From NCBI GenBank assembly GCA_949288785.1, contig CASELQ010000014.1, forward strand, positions 1 to 44,036: a stretch of 44,036 nt of DNA, written 5' to 3'. Of this stretch, positions 16,215 to 25,097 are shown piece by piece. The stretch comes from an uncultured Eubacteriales bacterium (GTDB taxonomy: Bacteria; Bacillota; Clostridia; Christensenellales; Borkfalkiaceae). Under the pieces are notes generated by a model that worked only from the letters and a program-made list of their open reading frames with translations, was not told the origin of the DNA and ran no database searches. How positions within the stretch are numbered: position 1 is the first letter of the stretch; each line of letters opens with the position of its first letter. The position numbers and the translations under genes were made by a program.

Positions 16215-17003
16215 CTATATGCTCCTTTTAATACTTCTTCTTATACTGCCGAAAAAGCCGCTGTATTTATAAGTAACGTCAAAAATTTTCTTGGTATGTT
16301 TATGCAGATTTGCAGCAAGAATTTTATATGCCGTGTAAGAGTCGCTCCGCTTAGGCAGCGCTTTGCCGCTGGACAAAAACACCGCGTCCTCTTCCGGCAG
16401 AACGCCTAAAAGTTCCGTTTTAAGTAAGGACTGAATGTCTGCGGGCATCATCATCTTGTCGCTCATTATAAGGTCTCCCCTGGCACGGTTCACAACAAGC
16501 CCTATAAAATCGGGTTTATAACTTTTCAGCACGGTAAGCACTTTATCCGCGTCCCTTAAACTGGGCAGCGTGGGAGTAGCAACCACGATCGCCTCGTCCG
16601 CGCACGAAACGGCGCGGTGAAAGCCCACGTCTATCCCCGCGGGGCAGTCTATGAGCACGTAGTCGAATAAGGGCGCTATCCCCTCTATTATCAGTTTTAT
16701 TTGCTGCCCCGTTATCTGCGAAGAGCTCTTTACGCTGCCGGAAGGCAGAACAAACAGATTTTTTCTCGTATTATCCTGCACAAGCGCCTGCTTTGCCCGG
16801 CACCGCCCTTCCAGTATGTCAAGGAGGTCATAAACTACCTTATTTTCCACACCCATGACCACGTCTAAATTATTCAGCCCGAAATCCGTGTCCAGCAGCG
16901 CCACGCGCGCCCCGAGTGCCGCAAGCGCGGCGCCTAAGTTCGCAGTAACGGTAGTCTTGCCCACGCCGCCTTTGCCCGATGTTACAACTATTTTCCTTGC
17001 CAT
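16215..17003 (-). CDS. minD: Septum site-determining ATPase MinD
   Basis: A 262-residue ParA/MinD ATPase with the deviant Walker A KGGVGKTT (11-18, signature Lys at 11), LLDTDFGLNNLD, the switch region IDCPAGID and a C-terminal amphipathic basic helix (GSIRRSIKRSI) that serves as the membrane anchor. It works with MinE directly downstream. MinC, the actual FtsZ inhibitor, is not adjacent, so it must be elsewhere or replaced. AAAGGAG precedes the ATG. Confidence 0.95.
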   Translation of the reverse strand: MARKIVVTSGKGGVGKTTVTANLGAALAALGARVALLDTDFGLNNLDVVMGVENKVVYDLLDILEGRCRAKQALVQDNTRKNLFVLPSGSVKSSSQITGQQIKLIIEGIAPLFDYVLIDCPAGIDVGFHRAVSCADEAIVVATPTLPSLRDADKVLTVLKSYKPDFIGLVVNRARGDLIMSDKMMMPADIQSLLKTELLGVLPEEDAVFLSSGKALPKRSDSYTAYKILAANLHKHTKKIFDVTYKYSGFFGSIRRSIKRSI

Positions 17004-17334
17004 TATAAACTCCTTTCATGGTAAAGTATAACTGTTTATAAGTGCGGTTTTTGACTTTTTTTCAAAAACTGCCGAACATTTTGTCGGCTTTTATTCGGTA
17101 CGGCATTAAAGCGGTATACCCTGCTTTAACCGTAAAACGCGGCAATGACTTTATAAATCTGATCGACGGAAAGGTAATAGAAATATCAAACGGTAAAATT
17201 ACAAAAAAGCAGCCTGATCTTAGCTTAGCTTTTTATGTTAGTAAAAATTTTGTTTTATAAATAATGAAATAAAAATAGTTTTTCTGGCGAGTGTAATCAA
17301 ATTAAAATTAAATTACATTCATCAACCGATCTAT
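17004..17334. other. Gap upstream of minD with an AT-rich plus-strand open frame
   Basis: This stretch must hold the minD promoter; a TATACT at about 17025-17030 on the minus strand is a candidate -10. A GTG-started plus-strand frame (17042-17260) encodes 72 residues including LTVKRGNDFINLIDG. It has no ribosome binding site, and its codon use is more AT-rich than its neighbours. It may be a gene remnant. Confidence 0.3.
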
Positions 17335-17364
17335 AAAAAAATTCCCGGTTTCGGGAATTTTTTT
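17335..17364. terminator. Bidirectional terminator after the MreB-like gene
   Basis: ATTCCCG/CGGGAAT with a short loop, flanked by A7 and T7. It lies 46 bases past the stop of the MreB-like gene and separates it from minD. Confidence 0.9.
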
Positions 17365-17410
17365 ATGGGTTAAACTATACTTTTTGCTCACCGTTATTAT
17401 AATCAAACAG

Positions 17411-18418
17411 TTATTTAAATCGGATAATTATTTTTTTGAGCAGCTCCTCGTCGCCGAGGGCGGCGCCTCCGCCGAGGGCGGCTGCCGCGGAGCCCGTTTC
17501 CGCCACGGTTACCTTCATGCCGAACTTTTCCTGATAATACCCTTCAAGCCCGTACACGCCCGATTCCGAACCCGATACATATAGTCCTGATCGCCTTATT
17601 TCCGCCGATACCTCCGGCGGCAGTTTTTTGAGCACGGACATGGCTATTTCGGCTATTTTATCATAATATTTTTTTATCGGCGCGGCTATTTCCATGGCTT
17701 TTACCGCGAGCGCGCGCGGGGCGCCGGTGGACAGATCTCTCCCGTTCACGACGGCAGAAAGCGCATCACCGCTCTCTAAACTCCCTATCTCACGTTTTAA
17801 TCTTTCCGCCGTTAAAAGCCCCACCTGCAGATTAAACCTTTCCGCAATGTAGTCAATGAGATCCGCCGATATCTTGTTCCCGCCGAAGTTGGCGGAAACT
17901 CCCGCGATTATCCCGTCTAACGAAAGGGCAGCAATGTTGGTTACGCCGCCCGACATATCTATTACGAAACAAGGTTTGCTCTCCGTAAACGGAATACGCT
18001 GACCAAGCGCCGACAGGACGGGTGTTTCGGCAAAATACACTTTGCCTATGCCGCATGCGGAAGCCACTTCCTTATACGCTTCCAGCATCTTATAGTCGGC
18101 GCCGCAAGGCACCGAAAACAGGACGGAGGCGCCGAGCGAAAAGCCCTTATACCCCGCCTTTTTTAAAAACCCGCTCAAAAGCCCCGCCGCGACCTTTACG
18201 TTTACTATCTCCCCCTCGAACACGGGAAAGACTATCGCGGTATTCTTACCGGTCTTGCCGATAAGGCGGCTTGCCTCTGCCCCTATCGCCTTTACCTCTC
18301 CCTTTTCGCCCTCCTCTACGGCGGCGACCGTGGGCTCGCTTAACACAAGCCCGCTACCGAGCTTATAGATATTGGTATAGGCACTGTCAAAATCTACTGC
18401 AAATTTTTGAGCAGGCAT
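17411..18418 (-). CDS. Divergent MreB/actin-like protein
   Basis: A 335-residue actin-fold protein aligned in outline with MreB: a phosphate-1 loop at 8-15 (VDFDSAYT instead of D-L-G-T-A-N-T), a central block ETPVLSALGQ where MreB has E-P-x-A-A-A-I-G, phosphate-2 VIDMSGGVTNIA (152-163) and the FGGNKISADLIDYI segment. The usual adenosine-site T-G-G-G is replaced by YVSGSES. The key loops are degenerate, so ATPase activity is uncertain, but the length fits MreB. I chose ATG 18418 because AAGGAGAG precedes it; the frame stays open further upstream through a terminator. A role in cell shape beside MinDE is inference. Confidence 0.7.
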   Translation of the reverse strand: MPAQKFAVDFDSAYTNIYKLGSGLVLSEPTVAAVEEGEKGEVKAIGAEASRLIGKTGKNTAIVFPVFEGEIVNVKVAAGLLSGFLKKAGYKGFSLGASVLFSVPCGADYKMLEAYKEVASACGIGKVYFAETPVLSALGQRIPFTESKPCFVIDMSGGVTNIAALSLDGIIAGVSANFGGNKISADLIDYIAERFNLQVGLLTAERLKREIGSLESGDALSAVVNGRDLSTGAPRALAVKAMEIAAPIKKYYDKIAEIAMSVLKKLPPEVSAEIRRSGLYVSGSESGVYGLEGYYQEKFGMKVTVAETGSAAAALGGGAALGDEELLKKIIIRFK

Positions 18419-18630
18419 TATATATTCTCTCCTTGTAACTGTTTTTGCGCGCCCGATAGGCCGCGGCGGCAAACCGCTGAATCTTAACGGACAGTGCCGC
18501 AAAACGGGCAGATATCGGGGTACGGCGGCAAACGCCCGTGCCACAGACAGTGCGGTCTCGCAACTATCAGTTGTTCGGCGCCGCACGGTTCCCGAACGTC
18601 CGCCGCAAAAAATTTTATACGACTTTCCGA

Positions 18631-18656
18631 AAAAGGGCGCCGCAATTAACGGCGCC
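18631..18656 (-). terminator. Terminator of the Ppx/GppA gene
   Basis: GGCGCCG (18636-18642) pairs with CGGCGCC (18650-18656), followed on the minus strand by CTTTTTC. It is 8 bases beyond the phosphatase stop. Confidence 0.8.
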
Positions 18657-18663
18657 ACGTATT

Positions 18664-20184
18664 TTACAGTATTTCCAGATTTTTCTTGAATATCTTTCTG
18701 AAATCCGGGCCCACTTCCATGGCGGAATTTATTTCCAGAGCGGCGTCCCCTTCCACTTCGGTCTTCATGATGACCGAATCTCCGAGGATATCGCAATTTA
18801 TACCCTTTACCACGGACGACAGGCTCCTGTCCAGGCTGTTGGCTATGCGGAGCATTACGCCCATCTTCCTCACGGCGTCCACGTCCTCATCGCCCACAAG
18901 GTCGTGATAGCGCGCCCAGTCCTGCGCCATAATATCGTCTATCCCCGTGCTTGCCGCCACAAACGACGCCATTACGAGGTCTCTGTGGCTTATGGCGTTG
19001 ATATTGGCGTTCAAAATCATATAGGCGCTGTGTTTTTCGTAATTGTAAAAGCCCACGCGCCTGCCCGCGTCATACAAATATGCCGCCACTTTTAAGATCT
19101 TGAGATACTGCCGCGGGAATTTATGCAGCACGCGGAGCTGCTTAAACAGCTGCACCGACAGCATTACCACCTGCTCGGTATGGGTGCGGTTGCACCCGTA
19201 AAAATCTACGAGCGAGTTTAAGCTGAACGTAAGCACGTCCGAAACGGGCTTGTCCACCGTGCCGGGAACGGCATAGTTGAATAAAATACCCGTTCTGAGC
19301 CCGCTGCCGCTTATCACTATGTTGTCAAGATTCATGTACTTTTTAAACGCCGAGATGGCTGCCAGGGCGCTGGGCAGGATATCCGCCCTGCCGCTGGAAA
19401 GCCCCTTTATCTTTTTCTTCCTGTCCAGATCCAGGGTCTTAATCAGGTCGTAAACGTGCTTGAAGTCGCTCCCCTGCACCACATAGTTATGAATGGTGCG
19501 CAAGGGATATTTTTTCATTATCTTGGTCATTCTGCAAAGGTTGCGGAAAGAACCGCCCACGCCTATCAGCTGCGTTTCGGGATCCACGTCCTTTAACCAT
19601 TCCATATTCTTTAAGTGCTCGGTGAAAAACTCCTCCACCTTTTCCGCCTGCTGCTCCGGGGTCAGCCCGTCCCCCGCGAAGAGCTCCGTAAGCGTTATGG
19701 CGCCGAACGGAAGAGTTTCGTAATTTAACAGGTTGCGGCGGTTATAATAAATTATCTTGGTGCTGCCGCCGCCTATTTCCAAAATTATCCCCTTAGGAAT
19801 ATCCATGGTGTTTATAACGCCGCGGTAAACGTAAATCGCCTCTTCCTCCGCGCTTAAAACCCTGAGTTTTAAGCCGCACGTGGCGGAAACCTCATCCAAA
19901 AAGCTGCGCTGATTTTTGGCGCGGCGCACCGCCGCGGTCGCCACGGCTATTATCCTTTCTATCCCGTTCACGTCGCACAGTTTGCGGAACATTTTGAGCG
20001 TTCTTATCGTTTCCTGAATGCGGGCGGGTTTTAAAAATCCGTCCCTTTCCATGCCCTCTCCCAGGCGGGGCGCTTCCTTTAACTGATCCACTATCTGAAA
20101 GCGCCCGTTTTCCAGTACGTCTGCAAGTATAAGTCTTGCGGTGTTAGACCCTAAATCAATAATTCCTATCCGTTCCAATTGCAT
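18664..20184 (-). CDS. Ppx/GppA-family exopolyphosphatase or pppGpp phosphohydrolase
   Basis: A 506-residue protein of the ASKHA fold. IGIIDLGSNTARL (phosphate loop 1) and ILEIGGGSTKI (phosphate loop 2) mark the N-terminal phosphatase part (1-300). The C-terminal half, with the HTEQVVMLSVQLF and AAYLYDAGRRVGFYNYEKHS segments, is the HD-like domain of long Ppx/GppA proteins. It hydrolyses polyphosphate, pppGpp or both; sequence alone does not separate the two. A GTG is adjacent upstream of the chosen ATG, and no strong ribosome binding site is seen. It is monocistronic, with its own promoter and terminator. Confidence 0.88.
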   Translation of the reverse strand: MQLERIGIIDLGSNTARLILADVLENGRFQIVDQLKEAPRLGEGMERDGFLKPARIQETIRTLKMFRKLCDVNGIERIIAVATAAVRRAKNQRSFLDEVSATCGLKLRVLSAEEEAIYVYRGVINTMDIPKGIILEIGGGSTKIIYYNRRNLLNYETLPFGAITLTELFAGDGLTPEQQAEKVEEFFTEHLKNMEWLKDVDPETQLIGVGGSFRNLCRMTKIMKKYPLRTIHNYVVQGSDFKHVYDLIKTLDLDRKKKIKGLSSGRADILPSALAAISAFKKYMNLDNIVISGSGLRTGILFNYAVPGTVDKPVSDVLTFSLNSLVDFYGCNRTHTEQVVMLSVQLFKQLRVLHKFPRQYLKILKVAAYLYDAGRRVGFYNYEKHSAYMILNANINAISHRDLVMASFVAASTGIDDIMAQDWARYHDLVGDEDVDAVRKMGVMLRIANSLDRSLSSVVKGINCDILGDSVIMKTEVEGDAALEINSAMEVGPDFRKIFKKNLEIL

Positions 20185-20251
20185 CACCGTATATTAAATG
20201 TATTTCCCTGTATTTTATATGGCTTTTAACGCCTTATTTTACTTCCTGTGT

Positions 20252-20280
20252 ATTATACCACAACATATTGTGTTTGTAAA
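20252..20280 (-). promoter_or_regulatory. Promoter of the Ppx/GppA gene with a palindromic spacer
   Basis: TTTACA (20275-20280), 17 bases, TATAAT (20252-20257) on the minus strand. The spacer contains CACAA-N4-TTGTG (20259-20272), placed where a repressor dimer would block polymerase. Confidence 0.75.
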
Positions 20281-20444
20281 TACCCTTTTTTCAAATTTGT
20301 GCACATTTTTCGGTTATTTTTTTGCTTTTTCCCGCAAAGTAAAAAACTTTGCCCTTTCGGCAATTATTTTAAAATTTTTTTGTTAATTTTTAACATTTTT
20401 TCGACGGTTTTTCACCTATTTCGCGTTAGGCAAATTGCACAAAC

Positions 20445-20482
20445 CGGGCGCCGTGCGGCAAAGCAAAGCTGCACGGCGCCCG
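20445..20482. terminator. GC-rich hairpin, possible terminator
   Basis: Perfect 12-base arms CGGGCGCCGTGC and GCACGGCGCCCG around a 14-base loop. T-rich sequence follows on the plus side (ATGTTTTAAGATGTTTTT), but no plus-strand gene precedes it. On the minus side it lies downstream of the TauE/SafE genes without a T run, so the direction of action is unclear. Confidence 0.45.
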
Positions 20483-20525
20483 ATGTTTTAAGATGTTTTT
20501 ATTTTTATTAAATAACTGAATCGTT

Positions 20526-20551
20526 ATTATATATCCGCATTATATATCCGC
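20526..20551. repeat. Exact 13-bp tandem duplication
   Basis: ATTATATATCCGC occurs twice in direct succession in non-coding DNA downstream of the TauE/SafE genes. Confidence 0.9.
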
Positions 20552-20641
20552 CCGATATTGCGCGCATATAAAGCCTGCCGCTCTGAATACGCCCGCCCGC
20601 AAACACGCCGAAGCAAATACTTAAAGCTACGTAATGCTCTT

Positions 20642-20668
20642 AACGCCCGTTTAATAGTTCGGGCGGTT
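20642..20668 (-). terminator. Weak hairpin directly after the TauE/SafE genes
   Basis: CGCCCG/CGGGCG with a 10-base loop ends one base before the stop of the 146-residue TauE/SafE gene. No clear T run follows leftward, so a terminator role is tentative. Confidence 0.35.
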
Positions 20669-21109
20669 TTAACGCGCTTTTTGTTTGAGCCGGGGTTTTA
20701 ACGAGCCCTTTTCCTGCGCGCTCTCTTTCTCTTTTGTTTTGCCCTTTATAACGCCCGAATATATCTGAAACGCCGAAAGCGCGATCAAAAAACCGCCGAA
20801 ACACCTTTTCAGTATCTCCGCACTTATCGCGCGCGCCGCAAAAGAACCTATCACCGCGGCTATGCAACCCGGTATTATAACCGTCATTATTCCCCTGAAA
20901 TCTATAAGTTTATTCTTTATGTGTATTATGAGCGCCACCGCGGACATGGGTATAAAACTTATTAAATTTACCGCTTGCGCCGTGTGCTGCGGCACACCGC
21001 ACAATATACTTAAAAGCGGTATGAGCACCGTGCCGCCGCCCATACCCATTCCGCCTAGGATGCCGCCGGCTATGCCGCAAAGCCCGTAAAAAAGATATTC
21101 GGTAAACAT
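20669..21109 (-). CDS. Half-size TauE/SafE (TSUP) transporter subunit
   Basis: A 146-residue membrane protein with four hydrophobic segments, opening YGLCGIAGGILGGMGMGGG and followed by LIPLLSILCGVPQHTAQAVN, the core repeat of the TauE/SafE sulfite/organosulfonate exporter family. Full-length members have two such repeats (about 250 residues), so this is one half. Its partner half is 95 bases upstream, and the two probably assemble as a heterodimer. The C-terminal tail is very basic (KGKTKEKESAQEKGSLKPRL). Confidence 0.82.
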   Translation of the reverse strand: MFTEYLFYGLCGIAGGILGGMGMGGGTVLIPLLSILCGVPQHTAQAVNLISFIPMSAVALIIHIKNKLIDFRGIMTVIIPGCIAAVIGSFAARAISAEILKRCFGGFLIALSAFQIYSGVIKGKTKEKESAQEKGSLKPRLKQKAR

Positions 21110-21203
21110 TATTCCTCCTTAAAAAGTTTTGTTGATACTTGGCGTGTTTATTAAAATTTGCCCGTTTTTCCTTAAAAAATTGCCCTTGACTTCCGGGCGC
21201 CCG

Positions 21204-21707
21204 TCAAAAAAACAGCATCTTTACGCCCGCCGCCGCCATTACGATCGAAAACACAACGGTTATCCAGCCGGCGGAGAGTTTTTTTAAAAGCAGCGCGCCT
21301 ATCGCTCCGCCCGCCGTTACGCCTATGGTGGCGGGTATGCCGCTTGCCAAATCAAAACTCCCGAAAGAGGCGTAAAATAACCCGCTTATTATGGACATTG
21401 GCAGAATTATCATAATTGCCGTGGCGTGCGCGTGCCGCGGATCCTTTTTTAAAAGATATATCAGCGCGGGTACCACTATCATTCCGCCCCCGCCGCCGAA
21501 AAGTCCGTTCACAAGTCCCGCCGCCGCGCCCGCAAGCGCTCCGCCCGCGCCGCCGGTCTGACGCATGCTTTTATCCTTGGCGGCACTCGCTCTTTTTTGC
21601 GTGCGGACTTTTTCGTCTCTTATGTTTGCCTGTGCTTCGGGTTTACCGTCTGCCGCCATTTTGAGACGGCCGCGCGTCTTTTTGCAGGTTTTTTCCGTTT
21701 TTTTCAT
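21204..21707 (-). CDS. Second half-size TauE/SafE (TSUP) transporter subunit
   Basis: A 167-residue protein. From residue 48 (MRQTGGAGGALAG) it shows the TSUP repeat: AAGLVNGLFGGGGGMIVVPAL, then RHAHATAIMIILPMSIISG and two more helices. The first 47 residues are a hydrophilic, Lys/Arg-rich extension unusual for the family. They are either a real cytoplasmic tail or an over-extended start: ATGs at residues 16 and 48 are alternatives, and none has a strong ribosome binding site. It precedes the other half gene, so both are probably made together. The substrate is likely a small sulfur or carboxylate anion (family knowledge). Confidence 0.8.
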   Translation of the reverse strand: MKKTEKTCKKTRGRLKMAADGKPEAQANIRDEKVRTQKRASAAKDKSMRQTGGAGGALAGAAAGLVNGLFGGGGGMIVVPALIYLLKKDPRHAHATAIMIILPMSIISGLFYASFGSFDLASGIPATIGVTAGGAIGALLLKKLSAGWITVVFSIVMAAAGVKMLFF

Positions 21708-21778
21708 ACTCTTATTGTAAGCAAAAGCAAAATTTTAATTATCTTTTGCCTAAATTTGCATAAAGTTATCCGTATCGG

Positions 21779-21807
21779 TTGATTTTTATTGAAAAATCTT
21801 TTATAAT
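21779..21807 (+). promoter_or_regulatory. Promoter of the large lipoprotein gene
   Basis: TTGATT (21779-21784), 17 bases, TATAAT (21802-21807) on the plus strand, leaving a 5' leader of about 53 bases. The gene is divergent from the TauE/SafE pair. Confidence 0.8.
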
Positions 21808-21866
21808 ATTATCTAAATGCGGCGATGTTTTTCTCCGCGGCACTATTATCTCAAAAGGTGGATCGT

Positions 21867-24800
21867 ATGACAAGAAACGACCGGGTTAAAAAAATCAAAG
21901 CCAGACTTATCGTGATCTTGGCGCTCGTATGCGCGTTGAGCTCAATTCTCTTTTATTTTACCGCCTGCTCCGGAGGGGACGACGGATCGGTTACCGACCC
22001 CACGTATACCTATACCGAGCCGGACGACGGGCTTATTTCCAACGCCGACTTTTCTTATAACTTGGAGGGCAGAGATCTGGAAGATTTCCCCATAACCGCC
22101 CCCACCGGCTGGTCTAAAACCGCCGACAACGCCACAGCGTCTTCGGTAAACTCCGGCGTGGTGGATGTTTCCGAGAAAGGCTGGGAAGAACTTCTGAATA
22201 CTCTGTATGACGATTCCGATTTCATAAATTACGTCAGATACTATAATAAAGACGCCATTACCGCCGCTTTGAGGGAAGAACGGGACGACCCCGATTTCGA
22301 ACCCTCCGATACCGAGCTCAACGACTATATACGTAATCATAAAGCCGATTACTTTGCAAACCCCGGAAAATATTCCGAGGACGGCGACGATTACGTGTAT
22401 ATGCTGAACAACTACACCTCCGCTTCCTACACGGGATTCGGTACGGCACAGAAGGTTACTTCCTCCTCCACCGTTACCGTTGCGGCGGGAAAGTATTATA
22501 AGCTGAGCGTGAACGTAAAGACCGTTAACTTGCGCGGAGCAAATTCTGCCGCCGATTTCGCCAACATCCGCCTTACCAACAGCCTTGCGGGCGCAAGCCA
22601 GGCGGAATACAGAATATCGGGCATAAATACAAACGGAGAATGGATAAATTATACCATATATATTAAAGGGGACGCCGATTACGATTCGACTTTCACCCTC
22701 GTCCTGGGGCTCGGATACGGCGGCAGCACCACTACCGACGGCAGGCTTTATACCGAAGGCACCGCATTTTTCGATGATATCGTTTTTGAGGAAGTAGAAG
22801 AACTGCCCGTGTCCTTTGCGGCGGAAAGCACGCTGCTTTTCGGTTCGGAAGACAAGATAAACGTAAACGCGGCGACGGAGGGCGGCACCGAATACCTGTT
22901 CGATATGTCGTTGGAGCACACGTATGAAAATCTTACGCTGACAGACAGCCTTCCCCTTTCGTTTGCCGCGGCTGACGGGCAGGATGATACCGAAAACTAT
23001 TATTTCACGAGATCCAACGTAATGGAGAACGGCAGCTATATCACCAGCAAGAACGTTGCTTCTGACAGTTCGGTTACCCGCTCGCTCGAAAACGGGGCTC
23101 TTACCCTGCAACTGAATAAAGCAAGTTATACGGTTAGAATTTCCTCCGCCGACCTTGCGCTCACGGGCAAGACCTTTGCTTTTGTAACATTTGATATAGT
23201 AAACGGGTTAAGCAAGTTCGGCTCGGTTGACATTACGGTGGACGTGTTTGAAAAGGTAGGAAACGAATACCTTAAAACCGCGGCTGTTGCAACTTTCTCC
23301 GAATCTTCGGAAGATACCGTTAAAGGCGCGGTGCTCTTCCGCAACAATTTCGACACAACCGAGGCAAAAGAATTTTATATAGAAATAGTTATAGGGCCTG
23401 CGGACGTGATGTCTGTGGAAAACGCTTCGGACTTTGCCACCGGAACGATTACGTTATCCAACCTGAAACTTTATAAAGGCAGCACCGAGGCGGACAGCTA
23501 TAAAACCGCCGACTATGCGGACGGCACCGATAACCCGGAATACAAACTCTTTGAATTCTTCGGAGACAATGCGGACGCTACCGTGGCGCTGTATAAAGGC
23601 TATAACTCCGACTACACCGAGGAAACGGACGAAACTTACAACATAAACACGGCGCCCGGAAGTTTCGGCGAGATAGTCTCCTACCCCGCCGCGCCGCAGA
23701 ATTATTACGGCATTACTTCCAACCACGTTTATATAACCGAACAGACCGAGAACGAAACGCTTGCCACCGAAGTGAACGACAGGGTGGGCAGATTTACAGG
23801 CAATTACGCGGGACTTATAAACACCCGTTATATGGATACTTACGTTGATAACGGCGCTTCGGGACTGCAATCGGCACTGGAAGGCGCTTACACTGCGGAC
23901 GAAAATATTCAGCCGCTCGTAATATTCAACGGCGAGGACGATCATTACGGATTTATAGGAAACGCCAACTCCCTGTCCGCAAGTACGTATGCGCGCGTTT
24001 CGGTTACCCTGCGCGTTGTGGACCTTGACGCCGACAACAAGGCGACCGCTTACGTTTACCTTGTGGATACCGCAGAAAGGAACAAGACCGTGATGGATCT
24101 TACCGTGAACGATGATACAAGGCAGTTAATGCTTGCCGTTACCCCCGATATGATGGATGACGACGGTTGGGTTACCGTGGACTTTTACGTCGGCGTGGGC
24201 GCCACCGCCCGCGAGATGCGCGTGGAAGTGTGGAACGGTTCCAGAGACGGCGCTGCCGAAACCGCTTCTTCCGGTTACGTATTCGTTAAGGATATAACGG
24301 TTACGACGTCAGGCGCGTTCACCGAACCTGCAAGCGCAAGTCAGGCCTTTACCACTCTTTCGGGCAACCCGCTTGCAGAGGCCACGAGAAGCGCCTTTGA
24401 GGACGGAGATCTTATCACCTATACCCGCCCGCTGAACGACAACGAAGAGAAATTTAACAAAGAATATCCCGAAAGTGCGGTAACTTACAGCGAAAATTAC
24501 GTATGGGCGGAAAACGAAAAAATGATTTACGCCATATATAACACCTTGGATCCGCTGGACAACAACCCGTACGACGATATTGAAGACGACGCCACGGACG
24601 AAGGCAGCGGCTGCAACGCCACGAGCGACCCCGCTACGTTCTGGCTCTCCTTCTCCTCTATCCTGCTGGCTGCGGTGCTTGTTGCCGCTATAATAGCGCT
24701 CATAGTTAAGAGAGTACGGCGCAAAGCAAAGGCTCGCAGGAGCGACGCCAAATCTCACTACAAGGTGAAGAGCCGTATTCAGATAAGCAAGGACAATAAA

Positions 24801-25067
24801 AAAGTAAACGCAAAAAAGAAAGCGGAAGAACAGGCAGAAAACGATAACGGCGATAATCAGCCTGCGGAGGAAGATACCTCAGCCGGAGAGGCGGAAACCG
24901 GAAACGCCGAAAGCGCGGAAACGCCCGCCGAAAACCGCGATCTTGACGAGTATGTTTACGGCGAGGTTCAGGACTTCGGGGACGCGGTTACAAATGAAGA
25001 CAAGGAGCAGGAAGACTCCTCTTCCGAAGATAAAGACCCGAATAAAGATTCTGACGGCGAAAAATAA
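21867..25067 (+). CDS. Large surface lipoprotein with C-terminal membrane helix and charged cytoplasmic tail
   Basis: A 1066-residue protein. A basic N-terminus, a hydrophobic stretch and the lipobox F-T-A-C (C34) predict lipidation. The body is rich in D, T, S and Y and looks like two or more beta-sandwich modules: about 45-330 (LISNADFSYN, GKYYKLSVNVKT, FFDDIVFEEV) and about 600-885 (YARVSVTLRVVDL, GYVFVKDITV), resembling carbohydrate-binding jelly rolls in layout only. A hydrophobic helix at about 921-947 is followed by 119 residues, first basic (KRVRRKAKARR), then very acidic. It would therefore be anchored at both ends. ATG 21867 follows AAAGGTGG; an upstream in-frame ATG lacks such a site. 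Family and function are unknown. Confidence 0.75.
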   Translation: MTRNDRVKKIKARLIVILALVCALSSILFYFTACSGGDDGSVTDPTYTYTEPDDGLISNADFSYNLEGRDLEDFPITAPTGWSKTADNATASSVNSGVVDVSEKGWEELLNTLYDDSDFINYVRYYNKDAITAALREERDDPDFEPSDTELNDYIRNHKADYFANPGKYSEDGDDYVYMLNNYTSASYTGFGTAQKVTSSSTVTVAAGKYYKLSVNVKTVNLRGANSAADFANIRLTNSLAGASQAEYRISGINTNGEWINYTIYIKGDADYDSTFTLVLGLGYGGSTTTDGRLYTEGTAFFDDIVFEEVEELPVSFAAESTLLFGSEDKINVNAATEGGTEYLFDMSLEHTYENLTLTDSLPLSFAAADGQDDTENYYFTRSNVMENGSYITSKNVASDSSVTRSLENGALTLQLNKASYTVRISSADLALTGKTFAFVTFDIVNGLSKFGSVDITVDVFEKVGNEYLKTAAVATFSESSEDTVKGAVLFRNNFDTTEAKEFYIEIVIGPADVMSVENASDFATGTITLSNLKLYKGSTEADSYKTADYADGTDNPEYKLFEFFGDNADATVALYKGYNSDYTEETDETYNINTAPGSFGEIVSYPAAPQNYYGITSNHVYITEQTENETLATEVNDRVGRFTGNYAGLINTRYMDTYVDNGASGLQSALEGAYTADENIQPLVIFNGEDDHYGFIGNANSLSASTYARVSVTLRVVDLDADNKATAYVYLVDTAERNKTVMDLTVNDDTRQLMLAVTPDMMDDDGWVTVDFYVGVGATAREMRVEVWNGSRDGAAETASSGYVFVKDITVTTSGAFTEPASASQAFTTLSGNPLAEATRSAFEDGDLITYTRPLNDNEEKFNKEYPESAVTYSENYVWAENEKMIYAIYNTLDPLDNNPYDDIEDDATDEGSGCNATSDPATFWLSFSSILLAAVLVAAIIALIVKRVRRKAKARRSDAKSHYKVKSRIQISKDNKKVNAKKKAEEQAENDNGDNQPAEEDTSAGEAETGNAESAETPAENRDLDEYVYGEVQDFGDAVTNEDKEQEDSSSEDKDPNKDSDGEK

Positions 25068-25097
25068 AATTACGGCTATAAACCGCTGTAAAAACTA

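Noticed and set aside
17042..17260. 72-residue plus-strand frame upstream of minD
   Set aside because: GTG start without ribosome binding site, overlaps the minD promoter region, and codon use unlike neighbours. Kept only as a note on the gap.
18484..18645. 54-codon minus-strand frame between the Ppx/GppA and MreB-like genes ending in a CPFC zinc-ribbon-like stretch
   Set aside because: It starts at a TTG inside the Ppx/GppA terminator hairpin with no ribosome binding site. The CPFC pair is suggestive but not enough.
18419..18796. Long N-terminal extension of the MreB-like gene
   Set aside because: The open frame passes through the Ppx/GppA terminator and the upstream gene end. AAGGAGAG and the actin fold both place the start at 18418.
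21942..23111. 389-codon minus-strand frame inside the lipoprotein gene
   Set aside because: It is antisense to a well-supported coding sequence with signal peptide, ribosome binding site and terminator. The long shadow frame reflects codon bias.
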